Positions 1-7,253 of a stretch of DNA of 64,000 nucleotides are shown here, one piece after another. The notes under the pieces are model-generated. The model saw nothing but the letters and a program-made list of their open reading frames with translations. It ran no database searches and was not told where the DNA came from. The first letter of the stretch is position 1. Each line of letters begins with the position of its first letter. A program made the translations under genes and the position numbers. The DNA is from Gemmata sp. (GTDB taxonomy: Bacteria; Planctomycetota; Planctomycetia; Gemmatales; Gemmataceae): NCBI GenBank assembly GCA_025055115.1, contig JANWYJ010000021.1, positions 1 through 64,000 of the forward strand, given 5' to 3'.

Positions 1-3000
1 GGCGGTGATGGTCGAATCCGGGCTGCGATTGAAGAGATAAAGCCGCCGTTCCGTGATTCGGCCGGCGTCGTTGCCCCACAGTACCCCGAGATCGCCACGA
101 ACCCGCAGACCGGTCGTGGCTTTGGCGAGATCCAACTGGGCTAGCGGTATGATGGCTTCGCACAGGTAGCCGTTGTCCGTCGGTTTGAACACGACCTTGG
201 CCTCGGGCATTTCATAAACGTCGTCGAAAGCAACTTTGCGAACCGGCGATTGATAGAGCTGCTTGCTGCCTCGTGTCCTGCCGGTTTGGACCTGCCGGTA
301 GGCGATGACTTTGGGTTTGGTCGGGCTGGGAACTAGGAGAACGCGGAGATCTCCGGTGATCGGCATGGAGCGATCAGGAGTGCGCGGTCCGATGCACAGA
401 TCAATCGCATCGCCAGTCTTGAAAGCGTTGCTAATGTCGTCGAGTTGGTTCCGCAGCGGCGAGGAATCGGTCACTTCGGCCAGAATCCAGAGATAGTCGG
501 CATCATAGGCTAAGGCGACTTGGGCCAGAACCTTGTCGTCCTGCTTGATGGCCTGACGGGGGATGTCAGCCCACTCGGCCGGATCACCGTTGCAGCGAAA
601 CGCCGGCTCCCGATTGCCGATGAACGGCACGTTGAGGCTGCGTTCCAGAGTGATCGGAGTGACCTTGGCGTTCGTGGCTCCGCCTTGTGGGCCGCTCATG
701 CGAACCGTGATCGGCTTGATGCGAGTGACCTTGTCCAGCCCCTCAATGCGGGTGACGAGAGCCGCCGTATTGCCGAAGAGATACCGGTGAACGCCGTCCG
801 ATTGTCGACCGAACCACCCGTTGAACGGTTCCTCATGAAGGGTGATGTTGGTCCAGTCGGCCCCTTTGATTTCGCGATCACCGCGGCCTTGTGGTTCTTC
901 GCGAACATCCCGGAAGAGGGTGCTGACGAACAGGCCATCCTCGCTGAAAATAAATGCCTGTCCTTTGTTGCCTTGCACAGCGATGACGTGGCCGATCTCG
1001 CCCCCGCTGTCGGCGATGCCGGCCCAGAGTAGCTCACCGATGGTCCGGCCAGTCTGACCCGGTGTGTACAAGGTGGAGCGATGCGAGCCTTGCACGCCCG
1101 GCCAGTTACAGCGGTAGCGAGCTAGCACCTTGCCGCTGAGGTCCGAGAACTGGTAGCGACCCGCAAAATAATATCCCGCCTCGGCTGATTCCCATGGGCC
1201 ATGCTGGTACGAGACCAAATGGTTGCCGACGCGAAGGTAATTGTTGTTCCCAGCTTGAAGTTTTTTGGCTTTGGTCACATCGTACACGGGCACGCCCCGA
1301 TCCGTGAACTTCTGTGGTACCAACTCGAGACCGCCCACGCACCAGACGAGATCGTGCGGCGCGGGGTAGTTCCATCCGTTCCAATGGTGAAGCCTAATGT
1401 TCTCCCCGGGAATCAGTTGAAATTCCTCCGGCTGACATTTGCCGTCGCCGTTCAGGTCGGACCACAGATGCGTGGCATTGGTGACGCCCGGCACTTCGGG
1501 AAAGATTTTGTTCTTGGACGGATTGCCGATTGCCATGATCGGGCGGTAGTAGCCGCTTGTGTCGGCCTGAAACAGCACGGGATAGCCGCTTCCCAGCAGG
1601 ATGTATTCGCGTTCCTGGCCGCTGACCTTGGAGCGGAACAGGCGTTGGGCGTAGAAGCCGATGTCGGGAGCGTTACTGTACATACCGAAAGCGTCGCGAG
1701 AGTAGGGTTCAAAGACGTAGCGCCACGGCCGCCAGGCACCGAGTTTGCTGGGGTCGACCCGATAAAGCACGCCGTGGGCGTAGGCCAGCGTCGGGTCCTG
1801 ATCGTGCAGGGCGGTGCAGGACGAGCCATACCAGGTCGTGCCAATGAAATCGCGGACGAACTCCCCCTTGGCGTTCCAGACGGCGATCCGGCGAACGAAA
1901 CCAGCGCCGGTATTGTCGGTGGCACCGCTTTCGGCCGCCCACAATTGGCCGTCGTCGTCGAATGAGATGGCCTCGACGCCGTGCAAGGCGGCAGGGTCGT
2001 ACTCGATGCGTCGGCCTTGGCCCCCCTTGGTGCCGATTTCCCGCAGGAGTTTGCCTTCGGGGCTGAACACTTTGACGCGATAATCGGCTCCGGCATCCAT
2101 GACGCCGAGATTGCCGTCCGGGTCGAGAGCCAGGGCACTAGGTTTGTCCACCCACGATAGACGAGTCAGGGTCAACGGATTGGCCGCCGCGTCAACCCGG
2201 TATAAGCCATCGACGGCCGACAGATACAGAGTGGATCCGTCCTTGGAGAAGGCCAAGCCATTGCTGCGGGTGGGCTTCGGCAGATCCAAAATGACGCGAT
2301 TTTCGCCACTATCACAGTCGAATACCACGAGCCGATCTGGAATCTGGGGATTGTCACGGTGATTCAGAAGCACCGCGCCGCGTTTGCCATGGATGGTAAT
2401 GGCCGCGATGTCGGCTGCGAAAAGCAGGTCGTTGACCTTACCGGTGGGTGTCTCGAAGGGGACCGGGGTGCCGGTATGCAATTGGACGCGGTGCAGGGCT
2501 TTGTTGTTCATCCCGACGCTGATCCAAAGATAGCCATTCGCGACAGCCAAGGCCCGCGGTCCGGCCCCGAGTCGGCCAAAGGTGAAGACTTTCCGATGCT
2601 CGGCGTTCAGTACGAAACCCGCATCTCCCCCTTCGGCGATCTCCCCGCCAATGGCCACGCGCCACTTGGCTTCGGGTTTGTTGCCATGACCCCGGATACA
2701 GGCCACCGCGTTGGGGAAAGCGTGGGGTCCACCCCAAGCACTCATCGGGTAATGCTCCCAAGGCGGTGTGCCCGGATTGTAGAAGCTGTAGTCGTAGGTG
2801 ACTTTCAGACCTGGCAGCGAGCAGCCGTGAACCCGGTAGTTGCCGTCCGGCACCGGTTGCCCCCAATCGTCCAGGCCGTTCCATTCGACGACCAGAGATT
2901 GCGGTTGGCCACTCTTGGGATCACCGCCGAGCCGTTCCACCGCGACGTGATCGAGCAAATTGCGGACACGAATGCCATCCAGCGTATCAACCACAACGGT

Positions 3001-3405
3001 AACGAACCGATGCCCAGCCGGTACTTCGAGCCGGAACGTGATACGGCGTTGCTGGTCCTTGGGCGGATCAACCCAGGCGAAATCGTGGCCTCTCCAGATT
3101 CCGAGTTTCTGATTATCGGGCAGAAGGGCGGCCGGCCCCGGAGGCTGCGGCGGCTGTGGTTCCCGCTGAGGCCGTGGCGGCGGCGCGGGCGAATCCTTCT
3201 TCGGAGTGGACGATGAAGAGGGGGACTTCGGCGTGTTGTTGGTGTCCTGCCCGACCGAGGTATGAAAACTCTTCGATTGCAAAACCCATACTCCCATGCC
3301 CACGCTGAACACGAGCACGACGAAGAGTCCAACCAGCAGCAGGAGATGGGAGCGAGACGACGTCGGGTTCGCCGCTGACTTTCGCTGAGTCGGGTTACTA
3401 GCCAT
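1..3405 (-). CDS. Large membrane-anchored secreted protein with propeller-like and CBM9-like domains (3' end outside window)
   Basis: The frame stays open from the ATG at 3405 to the window edge (1135 codons), so the C-terminus is missing. An AAAGGAAAG ribosome-binding site lies 6 bases before the start. A short basic N-terminus is followed by one membrane segment at about residues 18-40, then a Ser/Pro-rich linker (about 50-85). Residues about 95-170 resemble a FlgD-type Ig fold (WNGLDDWGQPVPDGNYRV). The middle looks like a beta-propeller (LALDPDGNLGV and similar strands), followed by an EF-hand/dockerin-like LNGDGKCQPEEF. From about residue 925 the sequence resembles a CBM9/DOMON-type sugar-binding fold (GDPAEWADIP, AYDADYLWILAEV). 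It is probably exported and anchored at the cytoplasmic membrane with the bulk outside. Substrate and function are unknown. The domain names come from motif reading only. Confidence 0.8.
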   Translation of the reverse strand, partial: MASNPTQRKSAANPTSSRSHLLLLVGLFVVLVFSVGMGVWVLQSKSFHTSVGQDTNNTPKSPSSSSTPKKDSPAPPPRPQREPQPPQPPGPAALLPDNQKLGIWRGHDFAWVDPPKDQQRRITFRLEVPAGHRFVTVVVDTLDGIRVRNLLDHVAVERLGGDPKSGQPQSLVVEWNGLDDWGQPVPDGNYRVHGCSLPGLKVTYDYSFYNPGTPPWEHYPMSAWGGPHAFPNAVACIRGHGNKPEAKWRVAIGGEIAEGGDAGFVLNAEHRKVFTFGRLGAGPRALAVANGYLWISVGMNNKALHRVQLHTGTPVPFETPTGKVNDLLFAADIAAITIHGKRGAVLLNHRDNPQIPDRLVVFDCDSGENRVILDLPKPTRSNGLAFSKDGSTLYLSAVDGLYRVDAAANPLTLTRLSWVDKPSALALDPDGNLGVMDAGADYRVKVFSPEGKLLREIGTKGGQGRRIEYDPAALHGVEAISFDDDGQLWAAESGATDNTGAGFVRRIAVWNAKGEFVRDFIGTTWYGSSCTALHDQDPTLAYAHGVLYRVDPSKLGAWRPWRYVFEPYSRDAFGMYSNAPDIGFYAQRLFRSKVSGQEREYILLGSGYPVLFQADTSGYYRPIMAIGNPSKNKIFPEVPGVTNATHLWSDLNGDGKCQPEEFQLIPGENIRLHHWNGWNYPAPHDLVWCVGGLELVPQKFTDRGVPVYDVTKAKKLQAGNNNYLRVGNHLVSYQHGPWESAEAGYYFAGRYQFSDLSGKVLARYRCNWPGVQGSHRSTLYTPGQTGRTIGELLWAGIADSGGEIGHVIAVQGNKGQAFIFSEDGLFVSTLFRDVREEPQGRGDREIKGADWTNITLHEEPFNGWFGRQSDGVHRYLFGNTAALVTRIEGLDKVTRIKPITVRMSGPQGGATNAKVTPITLERSLNVPFIGNREPAFRCNGDPAEWADIPRQAIKQDDKVLAQVALAYDADYLWILAEVTDSSPLRNQLDDISNAFKTGDAIDLCIGPRTPDRSMPITGDLRVLLVPSPTKPKVIAYRQVQTGRTRGSKQLYQSPVRKVAFDDVYEMPEAKVVFKPTDNGYLCEAIIPLAQLDLAKATTGLRVRGDLGVLWGNDAGRITERRLYLFNRSPDSTITA

Positions 3406-3604
3406 AAACGACTTTCCTTTCTCAAAGAAGAGCGGTGAGCACCTTTTGATGGGTCTGCCGAAGAAATCAATTATATAGGACCGGTTACTTGACACGCAAT
3501 TTGCCGAGCCATGCAGTTAAGACCCCAAGACAGTGCTGTTCATCGTTGGGCGGCAGGCGGTAGACCGTGCCCAGCCGCGTCGCCCGGTGGTCCGCACCTG
3601 CGAC

Positions 3605-4000
3605 TCAATGAGCCGCTGTTCCGGAGCGTGTCGCGGATCTCCTCGTGCTCGCGGTTCGACCACAGCAGCCTGCGGTTGATCGGCCAGAAGGGCATCGCGA
3701 CTTGTCGCCGTGCTGCCGCCAATGGTGGAGTACTTCGAGCAAGCGTTGTCGCTGCTGCACTTCCCGCAGACTGCCGGCCGGATGGAATCCACTGATGAGG
3801 TAGGAGGTCGATCCGTCCCGCCCAGCGTCCCAAATGCGCAGGACATTCGGGTGAGTCACGCGAGCCAGCGTGGCAGTTTCATTAAGTTGCTTGGCTGCCC
3901 GACCATGACCTGTCACCTTGATTGCCGTGGCACAACCCAGGTCCGGGTGCGAATAACGATAGACGTGCGTATTGGGACCAGTGTGCAGGAGGTCATCGCG
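3605..4000 (-). pseudogene. Remnant of a Ser/Thr protein kinase N-lobe
   Basis: On the minus strand this reads as the N-lobe of a Hanks-type kinase: a degenerate glycine loop (LLHTGPNTHVYRYSHPDLG), the beta-3 lysine motif ATAIKV, an alpha-C region (QLNETATLARVTHPNVLRI) and the start of the hinge (YLISGFHPAGSLREV). After that the reading shifts frame and neither the HRD catalytic loop nor DLG/DFG can be found. The N-terminal side ends abruptly at about 4000, where transposase-like sequence begins. This is best read as a kinase gene broken by insertion and later decay. No ribosome-binding site or intact start is visible. Confidence 0.65.
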
Positions 4001-4640
4001 AGGTAATGAGAGATGACGTGTCGCAAGTGATCTGCTCCGAAAGAAGATGAAATGGTCCAGCCACTCCTGGCAGTGGACCTGGAAAAATCACTCTGCTTGG
4101 GTATTCAGGTGCGGAAAACAGGGGACGATTCGCTTCACCTTGGCTCCCCTTTGCCACGAGGATGGTGTCGAAACCGGGAGTATATTGGGTGTCGTGGTTG
4201 CTGATCACCTAGGTGATTCCAAGCCTCTGTATCCAGTCACGTCGTGAAGTTGCGTACCTGCTGCATCAACGCATTGGCGGTTCGACGGCGTGTTGATGCC
4301 GGCTGGTCGACCCGACACGCGCTGGGGTGCAGGAAGAGCAACAGGTATCTGGCGACTACGCCGTCAAGTGACACCGTCTTGACGCTGAGGAAATCCCTGT
4401 ACCACAGGGTGGCGGCATGGCATATGAAGAAGTCGTGCCAGGAACCTGGGCCAGGCTCCGGTCCCGGCTCCGGCTGTGATCGCCTAGGATCGTGGCCACC
4501 ATCGAGTGGGCAGGTCCCCGGATGCCAAGTTTCTTCAGTTCGTCAAGGATATGGGTCGTGCCGCAATAGTTCTCGCGTGTCAAGCGGATGACCAGGTCGA
4601 TAGCCTCCACCACATAGGGTGACACCAAGAGACAAGCCGC
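4001..4640 (-). pseudogene. Decayed rve-type (integrase core) transposase
   Basis: Fragments in three minus-strand frames line up, in order, with an integrase-core transposase. They are TRENYCGTTHILDELKKLGI (HTH and linker region, about 4520-4580), then after a shift GSWHDFFICHAATLWYRDFL (about 4405-4460, around the first catalytic Asp), then SNHDTQYTPGFD (about 4170-4205, around the second Asp), then EWLDHFIFFRS (about 4030-4065, around the catalytic Glu in related enzymes). Several frameshifts and at least one stop separate them, so no active enzyme can be made. No terminal inverted repeats or target-site duplication were recognised. The fragment abuts the kinase remnant, suggesting it inserted there. 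Confidence 0.65.
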
Positions 4641-4699
4641 GGTCGGGTGGATGGGATGCAGCCCAACAACGAGACTGCAATGACGGCGGGCACGGGTCG

Positions 4700-5043
4700 A
4701 GGGCGGCCTGAACGACTGCGCCCGGCAGCGGACGAGCGAACTGGCCAACAATGTCGACCTCTGCATGAACCCGCCACGGATGGAGGCGGCTCCATCGGTC
4801 GGCGGGGAAGCCCCGCCGCTGCGGGTGCTGGAGTTCCAGGCCGACGATTGCCTGCCGCCGCCCGGCACGGTCATCACGCGCCGCTACAAGGGCGAGGTGC
4901 TGCAGGTCTGGGTGCGGTCGGACGGGTTCGAGTACGAGGAGAAGGTCTACGGCTCGTTCAGCGTCGTGGCCAAGGCGCTCACCGGCCAGCACTGCAACGG
5001 CTTCCACTTCTCCCGCATCGGCGGCCACGGAGGTGACGTGTGA
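4700..5043 (+). pseudogene. DUF2924-like protein fragment, partner of a serine recombinase
   Basis: The plus-strand frame contains RQRTSELANNVDLCMNPP and then PPPGTVITRRYKGEVLQVWV, SDGFEYEEKVYGSFSVVAKA and LTGQHCNGFHFSRIGG. This resembles the C-terminal half of DUF2924 proteins, small proteins often encoded directly upstream of a large serine recombinase in mobile elements. Here it overlaps the recombinase remnant by four bases, as in intact elements. The N-terminal half is missing and upstream sequence belongs to the opposite-strand transposase remnant, so this is called a truncated gene. Assignment rests on motif memory. Confidence 0.55.
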
Positions 5044-5810
5044 AACGCAACGGCAAGAACAACGCGCCCGCGACGCTCGCCCTGGTTGGGTGCGCGATCC
5101 ACACGCGAAAGAGTACCGAGGAAGGCCTGGTGCAGGCGTTCAACTCGCTGGACGCCCAACGCGAGTCGGGGAGGCGTTCGTCAAGAGCCAAGCCAGCGAA
5201 GGTTGGATTGGATCGTGCCAGCCCGACCGCTCCGACTCTTCGCCCGCAGTGCCCTGTAGTTGCGTTATAATAATTACTAGAACATATAAAAATAATAATT
5301 GCTTGATATACTGAAAATGGAACAGAACGCTACCACTACTGTGCCTGCTCGAGTGCCCAGAAGAAGGGCTGGCACACCTCTCCGTCCAAGACGATCCCCG
5401 CTAGCGCGATCGAGCGGTTCGTCGTCGAGTCGATCAAGAGCACTGTCTCGACTCAACGTTGCTCCAAGAGCACTGTCTCGACCCAACGTTGCTCAACGAG
5501 ACCCTCGCCCCAGCCGCAGCCTGGAGGTCGGCTCAGGCTGCGGCCAGGGAAGCCGAGCGTCGGGGCCTGGAACGGGACGTGCAGAAATGGAACGGCGCGG
5601 TCGGAAAGCTCGCCAGCGACCTCGGTATGTCCGCCGTTTCTCACTCGGCCGACCACTAGGAGTGGATTCACAGTAGCGAGGGCCAGGCCACCGCGATCCG
5701 CGAGCAAGGTCATTGCCCTGAATTGCGAGGTTGTCGACAAGTGCAAGGTCGCGCTGGCCTTGTCCGTCTTCGACGCGGTTTCAACATTTTTCACGACTAC
5801 GGACATGGTT
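5040..5810 (+). pseudogene. Frameshifted and internally deleted large serine recombinase
   Basis: The start keeps the resolvase N-terminus: CAIHTRKSTEEGLVQAFNSL then DAQRESG. The frame shifts right after DAQRESG and continues elsewhere as GEAFVKSQASEGW. The catalytic domain then ends in an AT-rich stretch (about 5260-5315). C-terminal pieces follow in different frames: SKTIPASAIERFVVESI (about 5375-5425), DPTLLNETLAPAAA with EAERRGLERDVQKWNGAV (5480-5610), and CEVVDKCKVALALSVFDAVS (5728-5790). These match the C-terminal coiled region of the family. Most of the central recombinase domain is gone. The start overlaps the DUF2924 fragment, the usual arrangement. It is clearly non-functional. Confidence 0.65.
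5434..5493 (+). repeat. 30-bp tandem duplication inside the recombinase remnant
   Basis: Two 29-base copies (5435-5463 and 5465-5493) sharing the core CAAGAGCACTGTCTCGAC differ at one position and have a period of 30. The unit length is a multiple of three. Confidence 0.9.
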
Positions 5811-5899
5811 TTGGTCGAACATGCGTGGTGGAATGGGAAAAAGGTTGGATGGAATGGGAGGAAGAACTGACCGGGCGAGGAATACAACCCCAAAGCCTC

Positions 5900-5998
5900 T
5901 TGTGGCGATCGGAGGTGTGTTGTGAGGAACACACTCTGACCGGTCCGGTCCCAATCTTTCCTAAAGTCCGTTGTGGCGATCGGAGGTGTGTTGTGAGG
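5900..5998. repeat. 28-bp direct repeat, period 71
   Basis: Copies at 5900-5927 and 5971-5998 share TTGTGGCGATCGGAGGTGTG and the following TTGTGAGG without a mismatch. 43 bases lie between them. Confidence 0.9.
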
Positions 5999-6095
5999 GG
6001 GGCGTTGTGGTAATGCCGAAAAAGCCAGCCGCAGAATTTCATTTTCGGGAAAGGTCTACAACGTGCTAAGTTGCGACAGGATTGTCCTTGGAGAA

Positions 6096-6112
6096 TTCAA
6101 GTGTAACTTGAA
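6096..6112. promoter_or_regulatory. Palindrome TTCAAG-N5-CTTGAA upstream of the HEAT-like gene
   Basis: Perfect 6-5-6 inverted repeat, 41 bases upstream of the candidate -35 element. The half-site spacing of 11 bases suits a dimeric regulator. The half-site differs from the TGTTCA operator described further along the window. Confidence 0.4.
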
Positions 6113-6152
6113 AGTTCAAAGAAACAGACGAAGGATAGTCTTGCTACTGGGC

Positions 6153-6181
6153 TTGACTTCTTGCGGAATTACGTTAATAAC
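6153..6181 (+). promoter_or_regulatory. Candidate sigma-70-type promoter
   Basis: TTGACT at 6153-6158, a 17-base spacer, and AATAAC at 6176-6181 (four of six matches to the -10 consensus). It lies about 100 bases before the start at 6280. This is inference from consensus only. Confidence 0.4.
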
Positions 6182-6279
6182 AGAATAATTTATGTTAGAT
6201 TGAATTGCCATGAAGCTATACATCGTGGACTGAAAAGAGATCGACCCAATGAGTCGAGGGCAAAATGGGAGGTAGAAAC

Positions 6280-7095
6280 ATGATTCGCCCACTGATGTTT
6301 TTGCTCGGCGTTATGCTCCTGGGCTGCCTTTCAACGGTGCAGGCGCAGGATCAGCCGAAAATCGACCCCGAGATCGACAAACTGATCAAAGCCCTCCGCG
6401 ATAAGAGTGTTGAGGTCAGTTCGAAACTCAGAGCCCTGAAGCTACTCCGGGAGAAGGGCGAGACCGCGGCCGACGCCGCAACAGCCATCTGCGATGCGAT
6501 GCTCGACCGCTCTCTCCAAGTTGCCAAAGCAGCTTTAGAAACTTTGGAAAAAGTCCGCCCTGATCTTTATACGCATGTTTCGGTGCTGGTATTGGATCAA
6601 GATTATGGCAAACGACTTAAAGCAATACGAGAATTGGGTTTACTCGGTGAACGAGCTTTACCTGTGACCAATCTTTTGCTAGCTCGTCTACGCTCAGAAC
6701 TAGCAAAAGATGATTATTCACAATTTGCATCGGCATACTTTTCTGCCTTGCGTCAGATTAAGCCTGATAGTGAGGAAACTATCAAGTTGTACAAGACTAT
6801 TGCAAGTTCTACAAGTTACCGCGATGGGTACTACGGAAAATCTCCTCGTTTGGAAGCGATTGAATTTCTTGTCGAATGGGCCGGTGAAGAGACATCTAGG
6901 CGGAAGCAGCTACTGCCATTGTTGAAGTCGGCGCTGAATGATCGAAGATGTGTTATACCTTGTATTAGAATTATTGGTGATTATGGAGATTTGGCAAAAG
7001 ATTTTATACCGATTCTCAAAAAATTTAAATTCTCAAGTGATGAAGAGGTTCGAAAGGCTGCCGGTGAAGCGCTCGATAAACTCGAGAACCGCTGA
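6280..7095 (+). CDS. Exported HEAT-repeat-like protein
   Basis: 271 residues. The ATG at 6280 is preferred over the in-frame ATG at 6265 because GGGAGG lies at 6267-6272, seven bases before it. The N-terminus is a signal peptide (IRPLMFLLGVMLLGCLSTV). It could be cut at the lipobox-like LLGC or after VQA, so lipoprotein or soluble secreted forms are both possible. The rest is a series of paired helices of HEAT/armadillo type (for example SSKLRALKLLREKGETAADA, LKAIRELGLLGERALPVTNL, VRKAAGEALDKLENR). Such domains usually bind proteins; no catalytic motif is visible. The second half is visibly richer in A and T than the neighbours, and the gene sits beside decayed mobile DNA, so recent acquisition is possible. 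Confidence 0.8.
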   Translation: MIRPLMFLLGVMLLGCLSTVQAQDQPKIDPEIDKLIKALRDKSVEVSSKLRALKLLREKGETAADAATAICDAMLDRSLQVAKAALETLEKVRPDLYTHVSVLVLDQDYGKRLKAIRELGLLGERALPVTNLLLARLRSELAKDDYSQFASAYFSALRQIKPDSEETIKLYKTIASSTSYRDGYYGKSPRLEAIEFLVEWAGEETSRRKQLLPLLKSALNDRRCVIPCIRIIGDYGDLAKDFIPILKKFKFSSDEEVRKAAGEALDKLENR

Positions 7096-7253
7096 TTGAA
7101 TAGGAGAGCGTAAAACTGTTTCCAAACACCGACGATGCAGCCGAAAGTCTCTCGTTGTCCTGTAATTTTCGGTTTTGGAATGGCTTTTAAACTTAAACGG
7201 CCTTCAAGATTACGTTAGAGACGTTGAATATTGTTATTATTCCTCAACGACAT

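Larger units (their letters stand above)
5811..6279. other. Gene-free stretch between mobile-element debris and the HEAT-like gene
   Basis: No supported gene. It holds the 71-period repeat, then an AT-richer stretch with a palindrome at 6096-6112 (TTCAAG-N5-CTTGAA) and a candidate promoter at 6153-6181 for the downstream gene. Confidence 0.6.

Noticed and set aside
1201-1965. 254-codon plus-strand frame in the first gene
   Set aside because: Shadow of the large minus-strand gene whose frame is open across the whole region.
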